A stretch of DNA of 64,000 nucleotides from Sabulicella rubraurantiaca (GCF_017355885.1 NZ_JAFEUU010000014.1:46836-110835); one strand, 5' to 3'; positions 45,691-54,266 are shown, numbered from the stretch's first letter. The notes: a model not told the origin generated them from the sequence alone. A program made the numbers and translations.

Positions 45691-46451
45691 GGACGATGCC
45701 TTTCCGGCTCCAGACGCGCCTTGAGGTGCGACAGCAGCGGAAACAGCCCGGCGCAGAGTGCGATGAGGAGGCCCCAGCCTCCTTCCCGGTAACCCTTGCG
45801 GCCCACGTAGCACTTGATCGTGCGGCTGACGAAGCGGCGGACATTGTCCGGCAGCGTGCCGATGTTGCCCGAGGCCAGGAGGTCGGCCGCCTTGGCGCTG
45901 GAATACCGGTCCAGGCGCTTGAGCATGTCGGAGATGTCGCGGTCCAGCTCGTGCCGGATGCCGTGCGCCTCGATGCGCTCGCCCTCCGTGCCGTTCCAGT
46001 CGAGGCCGGGATGGACGCGCTGCGCCCGCCAGTGCTTGGCGCCGCGCCGGAACAGGATGGGCTTCAGCGTGGTGCCGAAGCTTCCGCCCCAGCCATGGCG
46101 GATCAGCCGTCCGCCCACGTAGTTGTCGATCCGCACCCTGTGAAAGCCATGCGGGCTGGATGCGATGACACGGCGGATCTCGGCGCCCAGATCGGGCGGC
46201 ACGCGTTCATCGGCGTCCACCTCCAGGATCCACTCGCCCTCGCAGGCAGCGATACCGGCATTGCGCCGGTCGCCCTCCAGCTCCCATGCGCCTTCCAGCA
46301 CGCGCGCGCCCTGCGCCCGGGCGATGGCGGCGCTGCCATCCGTTGAGCGGTCCAGCACCACCACGACCTCATCCGCGAAGCCGAGGGTGGAAAGGCAGTC
46401 GGGCAGGCGCGCCTCCTCGTTGCGCGCGACGACCAGGGCAGAGAGCCTCAT
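45687..46451 (-). CDS. Family 2 glycosyltransferase (WaaE/KdtX-like)
   Basis: A 254-residue GT-A glycosyltransferase. It starts MRLSALVVARNEEARLPDCL, has EVVVVLDRSTDGSAAIARAQ and the metal-binding WILEVDADERVPPD (the DxD motif), and later NYVGGRLIRHGWGG and ALCAGLFPLLSHLKARL. The 'NYVGGR-I-HGWG' region is characteristic of the LPS-core glucosyltransferases WaaE/KdtX. Reaction: glycosyl transfer to core heptose or a related acceptor, inside the cytosol. It overlaps the upstream GT9 gene by four bases. Together with GT9 it points to LPS core biosynthesis. Confidence 0.9.
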   Translation of the reverse strand: MRLSALVVARNEEARLPDCLSTLGFADEVVVVLDRSTDGSAAIARAQGARVLEGAWELEGDRRNAGIAACEGEWILEVDADERVPPDLGAEIRRVIASSPHGFHRVRIDNYVGGRLIRHGWGGSFGTTLKPILFRRGAKHWRAQRVHPGLDWNGTEGERIEAHGIRHELDRDISDMLKRLDRYSSAKAADLLASGNIGTLPDNVRRFVSRTIKCYVGRKGYREGGWGLLIALCAGLFPLLSHLKARLEPERHRP

Positions 46452-47362
46452 GGCACGGCTTCCTTCGCCAGCAGCGCGCCCGCTGCGTGCAGCACCTGCG
46501 CGACGGAGAGGCGCTGCATGGGCGTGGCGCCCGGCGGACCCTTGGCCAGCACGGCACGCGCCCTTGTCCCCACAGGGGCGTATTCGCTCGCGGGCGTCGG
46601 GCCGAATAGGCCCAGCGTCGGCGCGCCCGTGGCGGCGGCGAGATGCATCAGCCCGCTATCATTGCCGATGAAGAGCGCGGCGCGCGACAGGGCGGCGGCG
46701 GCCTCGGGCAAGGTCAATTGCCCGACGAGGTCCACCGCATCCGGCAGGGCCTGGAGAACCGGGTCGGCGGCCGCGCGCTCTCCCGCGCCCGGCCCTCCCA
46801 GGATGGCGATGCGCGCACCGGCGAGCGTCCCGCCCGGTGCGGTGAGCGCCTCCGCCACGGCGACGAAGCGCTCAGCCGGCCAGGTCTTGGTGCTCCAATT
46901 CGCGGTGGGGCCGAGCAGCAGCCAGTTCGTGCCGGGCAGCAGCGCCTCGGCGCGCGAGGAATCCTCGTCGTTCCACCAGGCCACCGGGCGCGGCGCGGGG
47001 TGCACGCCCAGGGCAGCGGCGAGGTGCAGGAGCCGGTGCCCCTCCCGCCGCCCGCCGCGCATCACCGCGCGCCGCCGCGCCAGCAGCGTCCAGGCGAGGG
47101 CGGAACCACGCAGATCCACCACCAAGTCCCAGTGTGTCCCCGCCACCTCGCGCCACAGCCCGAGCCAGTGGAGGGACCAGCGCTTCTTTTCCAGGAGGAT
47201 CAGTCGTTCGAGCCGGGGCATGCGCGCGAACACCCCTTCCGCCACCACGCCGCAGGCCACGGTGAAGCGCGCCTCCGGATGCACGCGCATCAGGTGGTCG
47301 AGCAGCCCGGTAGACAGCACCGCGTCGCCGATGCGGGTGGAGGATACGAAGAGGATGCGCAC
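46448..47362 (-). CDS. Family 9 glycosyltransferase (heptosyltransferase-like)
   Basis: A 304-residue ADP-heptose:LPS heptosyltransferase-like GT9. The N-terminus VRILFVSSTRIGDAVLSTGL is the family start, the middle has LVVDLRGSALAWTLLARRRA, and the C-terminal donor site includes RAALFIGNDSGLMHLAAATG followed by TLGLFGPT. It adds heptose or a related sugar to the LPS inner core. The start is GTG 47362. It is the first gene of the operon and is divergent from ygfZ, with only 64 bases between their start codons, so a shared promoter region is likely. Confidence 0.9.
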   Translation of the reverse strand: MRILFVSSTRIGDAVLSTGLLDHLMRVHPEARFTVACGVVAEGVFARMPRLERLILLEKKRWSLHWLGLWREVAGTHWDLVVDLRGSALAWTLLARRRAVMRGGRREGHRLLHLAAALGVHPAPRPVAWWNDEDSSRAEALLPGTNWLLLGPTANWSTKTWPAERFVAVAEALTAPGGTLAGARIAILGGPGAGERAAADPVLQALPDAVDLVGQLTLPEAAAALSRAALFIGNDSGLMHLAAATGAPTLGLFGPTPASEYAPVGTRARAVLAKGPPGATPMQRLSVAQVLHAAGALLAKEAVP

Positions 47363-47426
47363 GGCGCATCCCTTACCACGGCCTCCCCCGGTTGAACCCC
47401 CCCGCCAGCCCCGCCACATCCTTCCC

Positions 47427-48227
47427 ATGCCTGTCGCCCACCTTTCCGACCGTGCCGTCCTCGAACTCTCCGGCGAGGACCGGATCGCCTTCCTCCAGGG
47501 TCTCGTCAGCAATGACGTGGCGACGGGAGCGCCGGTCTGGGCGGCGCTGCTGACGCCCCAGGGCAAGTGGCAGGCGGATTTCTTCGTGGTGCCATCAGAA
47601 GACACGCTGCTGCTGGACGTGGAGGCGGCCCAGGTCGCTTCCGTGCAGGCCCGGCTGATGCGCTTTCGCCTCCGCTCCAAGGTGGCGATGCGGGCGCGGC
47701 CGGAGCTTTCCGTCACGGCGGGCTGGGAGGTGCCGCCCCCGCCCGGCGCCTTCGCCGATCCGCGCCTGCCCGAAGCGGGGTGGCGCCTCCTGTCGGCTGC
47801 ACCGCCTGAGCCGGATGGCGCGGATTACGAGGCGCACCGGCTGCGTCTCGGCCTGCCCGGCGGCTCGCGCGACCTGGAGGAGGGGCAGTCCATCCTGCTG
47901 GAAGCCGGGTTCGACGAACTCCACGGCGTGTCGTGGACCAAGGGCTGCTACATGGGCCAGGAGCTGACGGCACGCACCCGCTATCGCGGCCTGGTGAAGC
48001 GCCGCCTCGTTCCCGTCCGCATCGACGGTGCGCTGCCGCCGCGCGGCACGCCGGTGCTGCGCGAGGGGCAGGAGGTGGGCGAGATGCGCTCTGGCCAGGG
48101 GGGGCGCGGCATGGCGGTGCTGCGCCTCGCGGCGCTGCGAGGGGAGGGAGCGCTGCGATGCGACGATGCCGTGCTGCACCCCGAGATCCCCGCGTGGATG
48201 CGCCTGCCCGAAGCTGCCGATGCGTGA
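47427..48227 (+). CDS. ygfZ: Folate-binding protein YgfZ (Fe-S cluster repair)
   Basis: A 266-residue protein of the YgfZ/GcvT-like family. The signature K-G-C-Y-x-G-Q-E is present as WTKGCYMGQELTARTRYRG near residue 170, and the N-terminus has LSGEDRIAFLQGLVSNDVAT. YgfZ uses tetrahydrofolate to help maintain MiaB and other iron-sulfur enzymes. It begins at ATG 47427. Its 3' end overlaps the next gene by eight bases. No other iron-sulfur assembly genes are nearby. Confidence 0.92.
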   Translation: MPVAHLSDRAVLELSGEDRIAFLQGLVSNDVATGAPVWAALLTPQGKWQADFFVVPSEDTLLLDVEAAQVASVQARLMRFRLRSKVAMRARPELSVTAGWEVPPPPGAFADPRLPEAGWRLLSAAPPEPDGADYEAHRLRLGLPGGSRDLEEGQSILLEAGFDELHGVSWTKGCYMGQELTARTRYRGLVKRRLVPVRIDGALPPRGTPVLREGQEVGEMRSGQGGRGMAVLRLAALRGEGALRCDDAVLHPEIPAWMRLPEAADA

Positions 48228-48672
48228 GGGACCGGGGGTCTGGCCGCCGCCGCCCCTGGTGGTGGGTGGGCTGCTGCTCCTGGCCTACTTGGCCGGATGG
48301 GCGGTGCCTCTGCCCGTCCATCGTCCCTTGGCGGGGGCGGGAATCACGCTTGCGATCCTGTCCCTGGCCTGGGTGTTCTGGGCGCTGGCGGTGATGCGTC
48401 GGGCCGGGACCGATCCGCGTCCCTTCACCCCGGACACGCAATTCGTGGGCAAAGGCCCGTTCCGCTTCGGCCGCAACCCGATCTATCTGGGCTTCCTCGG
48501 CATCGCCGCCGGGATGGCGCTGTGGTGGGGTCAGGGCTGGGGCTGGCTGGCCTTGCTGCTCGCCTTCCTGTGGCTAGACCGCGCGGCGGTGCGCAAGGAG
48601 GAGGCGTATCTGCGCGGGCGCTTCCCGGCTTCGTATCCGCCCTATGCCGCCAAGGTCCGGCGCTGGATCTGA
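48220..48672 (+). CDS. ICMT/PEMT-like membrane methyltransferase
   Basis: A 150-residue membrane protein with about four helices. After the helices LVVGGLLLLAYLAGWAVPLP and GITLAILSLAWVFWALAVMR comes the SAM-binding motif GPFRFGRNPIYLGFLGIAAG, and the C-terminal end is EEAYLRGRFPASYPPYAAKV. This matches the isoprenylcysteine carboxyl methyltransferase / phospholipid methyltransferase family. The acceptor is unknown. The ATG at 48220 overlaps ygfZ by eight bases, so both are probably co-transcribed. Confidence 0.85.
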   Translation: MREGPGVWPPPPLVVGGLLLLAYLAGWAVPLPVHRPLAGAGITLAILSLAWVFWALAVMRRAGTDPRPFTPDTQFVGKGPFRFGRNPIYLGFLGIAAGMALWWGQGWGWLALLLAFLWLDRAAVRKEEAYLRGRFPASYPPYAAKVRRWI

Positions 48673-48883
48673 GGGTTCCGCTCAGCCTTTGATCCGTCGC
48701 GTTTGCGGCCATGGTTGAACTTCTGGTCGACTGGCCAGAGGGTTTGGGCCGGCAAACCGGCCATGTCCGTGCGCAAGGCCAGCTCTCGCCTGCTGACAAG
48801 GCGCTCCAGCCTTTTGCCTCCCCAAACCCGTCAGGCAGCGGTCCTTATGTCGGGCTTGTCACTGAGTCTGACAATATGGGATG
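48673..48883. other. Leader region before the glycosyltransferase pair
   Basis: The region 48673-48986 is 314 bases long. Its first part (48673-48883) has lower GC than its neighbours and no reading frame with protein-like content; I see nothing in it. The last part holds the promoter and repeat described in the next two entries and the ribosome site of the gene at 48987. Confidence 0.4.
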
Positions 48884-48912
48884 TTGGTTGCATCCTCCCG
48901 CAAAAATATACT
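48884..48912 (+). promoter_or_regulatory. Probable sigma-70 promoter
   Basis: TTGGTT (48884-48889) and TATACT (48907-48912) are 17 bases apart, a near-consensus pair for the housekeeping sigma factor in an AT-rich tract that is unusual for this genome. Transcription would begin near 48919, about 70 bases before the ATG at 48987. Confidence 0.5.
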
Positions 48913-48920
48913 CTTTGTCT

Positions 48921-48938
48921 AACATTGTAGCCAATGTT
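48921..48938. promoter_or_regulatory. Perfect inverted repeat at the transcription start
   Basis: AACATTG (48921-48927), spacer TAGC, CAATGTT (48932-48938). It lies right at the predicted start of transcription, as an operator for a dimeric repressor might, or as a small 5' hairpin in the transcript. Confidence 0.4.
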
Positions 48939-48986
48939 AATCCATGTGGATGGGGGGAGCTTGGTTCACAACCATGAGGAGCCCAC

Positions 48987-50264
48987 ATGGAGTACGTTGT
49001 TCCGCGTCCCGAAAATGCTGGTCAAACCAAGGAGTTGGCGCTTTCTACGCAGGAGGCGGTACCCGGCCTCCTGAGGAAGCGAGACAGCTCTCGCCCTCTA
49101 AAAATCCTGTCTTTCTCCAGTCTTTTTCCCAATCCCATCCAGCCGACGCACGGCATCTTCCTTCAGCATCGGCTCGCACACCTTGCGAAGGTTCCGGGGG
49201 TCGAGGTGAGGATGGTGGCGCCGGTGCCCTTTCTTCCCAGCGCCATGAGGCGGATTGAGCGGTATGGCGCCTATGTGGATGTGCCTTCGAAGAGCGCTCC
49301 CAGCGGCATCCAGACGCGTCATCCCCGCTATCCGGTGATTCCCAAGATCGGGATGACCGTTGCCCCAGCGTTGATGGCGGCGGCGCTTCTTCCCGAGATC
49401 CGGCGCATTCGTGCCGAGGGCTTCGATTTCGATGTCATCGACGCCTATTACCTGTATCCAGACGGCGTCGCTGCAGCCCTCATTGCCAAGGCCATGCGCC
49501 GGCCCTTGCTGCTGACCGCTTTTGGAACCGACGTGAACCTGCTTCCCACCTTCGCGACCGTGAGGCCGCAGGTGCTCTGGGCCGTGCGGCAGTCCGTCGC
49601 GGTGACCTGCGTTTGCCGCGCACTGGCGGATCGCCTCGTCGAGCTCGGCATCGAACGCGACAAGACCGATGTCATCCTCCACGGGGTCGACCTCGACCTG
49701 TTTCATCCGCCTTCGGACCGTGCCGAGCTCCGGCGGAATCTCAAGTTCGAGCGCCCGACGCTGCTTTCCGTCGGCCATCTCATTGAAAGGAAGGGGCACG
49801 GCTTCGTCATTGACGCGATGCGCAACTTGCCGGGCGTCGACCTCGTGATTGCGGGAAGCGGCCCGCTGGACAGCGCTCTCCGCCAGCGCGCTGAACGAAT
49901 GGGCGTCGCTGACCGGGTGCGCTTCGTCGGGAACGTGAACCAGGGGACCCTTGCTGGTCTCATGGGCGCGGCGGATGCGCTCGTCCTCTGTTCCGACCGC
50001 GAGGGGCTTGCCAACGTGCTCGTCGAGGCCATGGCCTGCGGGACGCCTGTCGCCGCCACGCCGGTCTGGGGCTCGCCGGAGGCGGTGCAGGATTGGCACG
50101 CCGGTGTGCTGCTGGCGGACCGCTCTTCTGCCGCTGTCGTCGAAGGCGTGCGCGAGTTGCTGGGCCACCGGCGCGACCGGCAGCGGACGCGCGCCTGGGC
50201 TGAACAGTTCTCCTGGCCTGACGCGGCGCGACGCCACGCCACTCACGCCTTCGCGGCCATCTAG
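48987..50264 (+). CDS. GT4 glycosyltransferase
   Basis: A 425-residue GT-B enzyme. A non-conserved N-terminal extension of about 35 residues precedes the domain start LKILSFSSLFPNPIQPTHGI. The acceptor half includes VIDAYYLYPDGVAAALIAKA, and the donor half has LLSVGHLIERKGHGFVIDAM and GLANVLVEAMACGTPVAATP with the E-x7-E motif. It resembles WcaL/TagE-type polymer glycosyltransferases. The ATG at 48987 follows GAGGAGC and is the first gene behind a promoter with an inverted repeat. The next glycosyltransferase starts 12 bases after its stop. Confidence 0.9.
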   Translation: MEYVVPRPENAGQTKELALSTQEAVPGLLRKRDSSRPLKILSFSSLFPNPIQPTHGIFLQHRLAHLAKVPGVEVRMVAPVPFLPSAMRRIERYGAYVDVPSKSAPSGIQTRHPRYPVIPKIGMTVAPALMAAALLPEIRRIRAEGFDFDVIDAYYLYPDGVAAALIAKAMRRPLLLTAFGTDVNLLPTFATVRPQVLWAVRQSVAVTCVCRALADRLVELGIERDKTDVILHGVDLDLFHPPSDRAELRRNLKFERPTLLSVGHLIERKGHGFVIDAMRNLPGVDLVIAGSGPLDSALRQRAERMGVADRVRFVGNVNQGTLAGLMGAADALVLCSDREGLANVLVEAMACGTPVAATPVWGSPEAVQDWHAGVLLADRSSAAVVEGVRELLGHRRDRQRTRAWAEQFSWPDAARRHATHAFAAI

Positions 50265-50275
50265 GAGATAGATCG

Positions 50276-51409
50276 GTGCCGCCACTGCTGCTGCATGTCT
50301 TTCCAACCTTCGCGGTGGGAGGGGCGCAGATCCGCTTCGCCTCTCTTGCCAACCGCTTCGGCCCGCGGTGGCGGCACGCCATCCTTTCTCTGGATGGCAA
50401 CTTGGCCTGCCGGGAGAATCTGTCCCCCTCCCTGTCGGTTTCCTTCCCTGAAATCCGCCTGCCCAAGGGGCGCATCTTCTCCAACCTGCCGACATGCCGA
50501 CGGGTAATCCGCGACCTCGCGCCCTCCGTGATGGTGACGACGAATTGGGGGTCCATCGAATGGGCCATGGCCAATCTCCTCCCCCTCGTTCCCCACATCC
50601 ACGTCGAGGAGGGGCTGGGGCCAGATGAGATGGGCCGGCAGCACTGGCGGCGGATCTGGGGAAGGCGCCTTGCGCTCCGTCGCAGCATGGTGGTGGTGCC
50701 AAGCCACGGCCTGGAGCGCATGGCAACGGGGAGCTGGGGTGTCGCGCCGCAGCGCCTGAGGCGCATTCCCAATGGCGTCGACCTTGCGCGTTTCCGGCCC
50801 AGCGGACGTAGCGCAGGAAGCCCCCTCACCATCGGCACGGTCGCGGCGCTCCGCCCCGAGAAGAACATCCACCGCCTTCTCAAGGCATTTCGTCTCCTCC
50901 GGGATGGATGGCAGGCGAAGCTGGTGATCGTCGGTGGCGGAGGTGAGCTCGGCAGCTTGCAGGCAGCCGCCCAGAAACTGGGCGTGTCAGAAGACGTCAC
51001 GTTCACGGGGCCGACAGCGCGCCCCGAGGAGCACTACGCCCGCTTCGACATCTTCGCGGTGAGCTCAGACACGGAGCAGATGCCATTGAGCGTCCTGGAG
51101 GCGATGGCTTCGGGCCTTCCTGTCGTGTCCACTGACGTGGGCGATGTTCGGCTCATGCTTCCTGAGGAAAACCTCCCCTTCGTCGTGCCAAAGAGCGCGG
51201 ACGCGATAGCGCGTGCTCTTGCCAACTTGGCGAGGGATGAAGGGATGCGCCTACGTCTTGGCGTCACCAACCGGAGGCATGCCGAGGAGAACTTCGATCA
51301 GGAACGATCGCTCGAGGCATGGGGTGCAACTCTGGATGAGGCGGCGAGGTCATCCTCAGCCATCCGGTCGCCCGAAGAAAAGAATGAACTTGATGCGCGT
51401 CTGGTATGA
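50276..51409 (+). CDS. GT4 glycosyltransferase, second of the pair
   Basis: A 377-residue GT-B enzyme. It begins at GTG 50276 (AGGAGATAG ribosome site at 50262-50270). The N-terminal domain has LLLHVFPTFAVGGAQIRFAS, typical of GT4 enzymes with a glycine-rich loop, and the donor domain shows IGTVAALRPEKNIHRLLKAF and EQMPLSVLEAMASGLPVVST, with the catalytic E-x7-E. It lies 12 bases downstream of the preceding glycosyltransferase and is probably co-transcribed. No polymerase or export gene is beside it, so the role of the pair is unclear. Confidence 0.9.
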   Translation: MPPLLLHVFPTFAVGGAQIRFASLANRFGPRWRHAILSLDGNLACRENLSPSLSVSFPEIRLPKGRIFSNLPTCRRVIRDLAPSVMVTTNWGSIEWAMANLLPLVPHIHVEEGLGPDEMGRQHWRRIWGRRLALRRSMVVVPSHGLERMATGSWGVAPQRLRRIPNGVDLARFRPSGRSAGSPLTIGTVAALRPEKNIHRLLKAFRLLRDGWQAKLVIVGGGGELGSLQAAAQKLGVSEDVTFTGPTARPEEHYARFDIFAVSSDTEQMPLSVLEAMASGLPVVSTDVGDVRLMLPEENLPFVVPKSADAIARALANLARDEGMRLRLGVTNRRHAEENFDQERSLEAWGATLDEAARSSSAIRSPEEKNELDARLV

Positions 51410-52017
51410 GGGCTTTGGCTGAGCCAGCCCCAACCTCACAAGCGCGCTTCTTCGTAGGCCGATGCCCTGTGTTCGCGGGTCTCGATCTGGGATCCGCGTC
51501 TCGACGCTCCCGCCGATGGGTCACCCGCGATCAGCGGAGTGAAGGAGGCGCCATGGTCCCGAGGCTCGGTGCGGGAAAGTCACCGCTCAAGCCTAGGGTG
51601 GTGGCAAAGCATCTCGTCCGACGCGACAGGTAGGATTGGTCTCGGCTGCGGAAAGAGCTTTGCAGGGACGCAGCGGAGAGCCGCACAGTCGTGCCCAGGT
51701 CTGTTCATCTGCGGCAAGAGGCGAGTGTCAAAGAAGAGCGCAGCGCCCGGCGCCCAGACCCTTCAAGACAGTTCTGGAGTACATGCCTCCCTGCCTCGAG
51801 GGCTGATAAAGACACTCCTGAGAAAGGAGCGTTGGGATTGGTTGTCCGCCGCTCTCCCTATCGGAGATGCCGAAGCTCCTCTTTTGATCTGTATCCAAGG
51901 TCTGGTTGGCCGCAGGCAGCGCTGGTTCTTTGCCGGGGATTGCGGGGTACCACATCCATGTGCCCGCTTCGGGAAGGGCTATAGGGACTGCTGAACCCAG
52001 TCCTGGACAACATGAAT
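51410..52017. other. Non-coding stretch, no gene recognised
   Basis: About 600 bases without a supported gene. Several short frames exist on both strands but none has a protein-like composition, a recognisable motif or a good ribosome site. It ends at the hairpin of the VWA gene. It may be decayed coding sequence or spacer; I cannot support more. Confidence 0.4.
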
Positions 52018-52046
52018 GTAGCGGGCCGGGCGTGCCGGCCCGCTAC
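52018..52046. terminator. Strong hairpin after the VWA gene
   Basis: A perfect 12-base stem (GTAGCGGGCCGG at 52018-52029, CCGGCCCGCTAC at 52035-52046) with a five-base loop lies 19 bases beyond the stop of the VWA gene. It has no long T run, but its stability makes it a likely terminator. Confidence 0.7.
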
Positions 52047-52064
52047 GGGAGAGTTCCGCTCTTC

Positions 52065-52886
52065 TCAGGCCGCGAATCGGCGAGCGGCGCCCAGCCCTGC
52101 GAGGCCACCGATCAGCAGCAGCAGGCCGCCGGGAGCCGGGACCGGGGTGCCGTTCGGATTGCAGCCAGGCAGGTTGGGATTGGTCTGGCAGGTATCCACG
52201 ATCTCCTGCAGCTTGGCGTTGGCGAAGGTCGTGACGAATTGCTGCACCACCTGCTGGTTCGGAGAACCGAACTGGCTCAGGTCGAACACCTGCCCGCCAT
52301 TGCTGGTGGTCAGGTTGCCGTACGCGGCAATGGTGTCCGAGTTCGAGAGGACGGAGTTCAGCAGCGCCTGGCGGCTCTTCAGCAGGCTGTCGGCCACGGC
52401 GGCCGTCACCGCGGCGGCGTTGACGCAGAGCGGCCGGGAGACGGTGCACGCATCACCGATGCTTGGCTCATCCGTGATCAGGATGATGTTGGTGAGCGAG
52501 TTCGCGCGGAAGTTCAGGGTGGACGATTGGTTGTCCAGGCCATTCAGCGCGAAGGCGATGGCCGAGTAGCCGGGCTCGGTGCCGCCGTTGGTGCGCAGGC
52601 CCTGGGCAGCCGTTGCGAAGCTGCTGGCGTCGGTGACATTCGAGATCAGCCGAGGCACGACGTTGCTGTCGCCATAGCCGACCAGTGCGTAGCGGGCGTC
52701 CACGCCACCTGCCGACAAGATGTTGGCGAACGCGGCGATGTTGTTGCGCAGGTTCGCTTGGACGCCGCCCATGCTGCCGGACTCGTCGACCACGAACACG
52801 ATGTCCGTGCGGATGGGCGCTGCGTTGGAAACACTTGCAATCAGGCATGCGAGCGCCGCGAGAGGCGCCGCAAGAATCTTTCGCAT
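52065..52886 (-). CDS. Exported VWA-domain protein with PEP-CTERM-like tail
   Basis: A 273-residue surface protein. The signal peptide is MRKILAAPLAALACLIASVS, cut near NAA. The VWA domain starts TDIVFVVDESGSMGGVQANL, containing the metal-ion-dependent adhesion motif D-x-S-x-S (Asp34). A Thr in RTNGGTEPGYSAIAFAL and an Asp in ILITDEPS could complete it. The C-terminus is GTPVPAPGGLLLLIGGLAGL followed by an Arg-containing end, which matches exosortase PEP-CTERM-type sorting signals (VPAPG variant). An exosortase and archaeosortase-like system would process it, but no exosortase gene lies in this window. The ATG at 52886 has a GGAGGGAC ribosome site. Confidence 0.85.
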   Translation of the reverse strand: MRKILAAPLAALACLIASVSNAAPIRTDIVFVVDESGSMGGVQANLRNNIAAFANILSAGGVDARYALVGYGDSNVVPRLISNVTDASSFATAAQGLRTNGGTEPGYSAIAFALNGLDNQSSTLNFRANSLTNIILITDEPSIGDACTVSRPLCVNAAAVTAAVADSLLKSRQALLNSVLSNSDTIAAYGNLTTSNGGQVFDLSQFGSPNQQVVQQFVTTFANAKLQEIVDTCQTNPNLPGCNPNGTPVPAPGGLLLLIGGLAGLGAARRFAA

Positions 52887-53096
52887 TAGTCCCTCCTGCT
52901 GAACTTTCCGCAACTGATTCGTTGCGCCCTCGTTCAGCAAGAAGCGTGCCACCAAATAGATTCAACCACTTGGCACCTGGGTTGCCCTGTCATGTAAAGA
53001 TTCTCCCGGTGGCAGAACATCCAGTCTCCGCTTTCGAAACTCGAACTGACCGTTCTTGATTGGACGTTCTTGGCCCGTTGCGATGCATCCCTCCTC

Positions 53097-53912
53097 CTAC
53101 ATTCCAAGCCGCGCCCAGGCTGCCCGTTCCTCCGCTGCGGCCATGGCACCTTCCGCCAGGGCCCGACCCGAGGGCAGCAGGGAGAAGGGGAAGCGCCGCC
53201 GCTTCCCGCCGATCCGCACCAGCTTCACCTTCGGCCCAAAGCGCCGCTCTGCCTCCGAGCGGAGGTCACCCAACCGGTCGCACAAGCCGAGTTCGAGGCC
53301 GCGCCGCCCGGCCCAGAACCGCCCGGTGAACAATTCTGTCTCGGGCGCCTTCAGTCGCGTCCCGCGCCGTTCCCGCACCCAGGCTTTGAATTCCTCGTGC
53401 AAATCCTGCAGCAACTCCTCCAGCCGGGCGCGATCGGCATCCCGCTCGGGCAGGAAGGGGTCGGCAGTGGCCTTCTCCGACCCGGCGGTACGCAGCCGCC
53501 GCTCCACCCCCAGCCGCGCCATCGCCTCCTGGAAGCCGAACCCGGCGGAGATGACGCCGATCGAGCCGAGGACGCTGGCCGCGTCGGCCACGATCTCGTC
53601 TGCCGCGCAGGCGATCCAGTAGCCGCCCGAGGCCGCTGCATCCTCGCAAACCGCCACCACGGGGAGTTTCTTTTCCGCCGCCAGTTGCCGGATGCGGCGG
53701 GCGATCAGCGCGGATTGCACGGGCGACCCGCCGGGCGAGTTGACGGCCAGGAACACCGCCGAAGCACCCTTCAGGCTGAAGGCCCGCTCCAGCACCGGGG
53801 CCAGGCCAGCGAGGTTAAGACCGCCCAGGAAGCCGGCGCGGGCGGAGATCGGCCCTTCCAGTCGCACGACGGCGACGGTCGGGGGGCGGGGGGACAGGAA
53901 GGGGATGCGCAT
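53097..53912 (-). CDS. S49-family peptidase (SppA-like, short form)
   Basis: A 271-residue single-domain S49 peptidase. The fold begins VAVVRLEGPISARAGFLGGL, then VFLAVNSPGGSPVQSALIAR and the nucleophile region EDAAASGGYWIACAADEIVA, with the catalytic Ser in ASGG. The general base Lys is likely the Lys in GSEKATADPF. The C-terminal region is basic (GGKRRRFPFSL). Single-domain SppA-type proteins cleave signal peptides or small membrane peptides at the cytoplasmic membrane. No membrane helix is obvious at the N-terminus (MRIPFLSPRPPTVAVVRLEG), so membrane attachment would have to be peripheral or by oligomerisation. The ATG at 53912 was chosen because longer frames run under the divergent gene at 53997. 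Confidence 0.88.
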   Translation of the reverse strand: MRIPFLSPRPPTVAVVRLEGPISARAGFLGGLNLAGLAPVLERAFSLKGASAVFLAVNSPGGSPVQSALIARRIRQLAAEKKLPVVAVCEDAAASGGYWIACAADEIVADAASVLGSIGVISAGFGFQEAMARLGVERRLRTAGSEKATADPFLPERDADRARLEELLQDLHEEFKAWVRERRGTRLKAPETELFTGRFWAGRRGLELGLCDRLGDLRSEAERRFGPKVKLVRIGGKRRRFPFSLLPSGRALAEGAMAAAEERAAWARLGM

Positions 53913-53996
53913 GATGCAGAGATGCCGATCCCCCGGCAGACCGCAACCGCCGCCCAGGGGGTGGGCGTTTGGGTGGCAGTCCTGGAACCCTCCAAC

Positions 53997-54266
53997 ATGA
54001 TCACGCAGCTCAATCCGCCCTTGCCCCTCGACACCCCCAAGGGTCCGGCCCTGGCGCATTTCGTGATTGATTACGGGCCGGAATCGCACCTGATGTGGGT
54101 GTGTTTCCTGGACGAGAACGGGCAGTGCTGGACGGTGCCGAACCCGGAAGTGCGCATGCAGAGCAATTGGTCCCTGGGCCGCCGCTTCGGCAAGGCGGAG
54201 GCGGTGCAACCCCTGCCGGCATCGAGCTTGATGCCGCGCGCCACCCATGTCCCCATCGCACGATGA
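53997..54266 (+). CDS. Small conserved protein of unknown function
   Basis: An 89-residue protein, beginning MITQLNPPLPLDTPKGPALA and continuing FVIDYGPESHLMWVCFLDEN and CWTVPNPEVRMQSNWSLGRR. I have the impression that such short proteins are widespread in alphaproteobacteria, but no function is known to me. The ATG at 53997 and the four-base ATGA overlap with the next gene place it in an operon with the CoA-binding protein. It diverges from the S49 peptidase gene. Confidence 0.75.
   Translation: MITQLNPPLPLDTPKGPALAHFVIDYGPESHLMWVCFLDENGQCWTVPNPEVRMQSNWSLGRRFGKAEAVQPLPASSLMPRATHVPIAR

Noticed and set aside
51410..52017. Several 70-150 codon frames on both strands
   Set aside because: None has a family motif, sensible composition or ribosome site, and they overlap each other in all frames.
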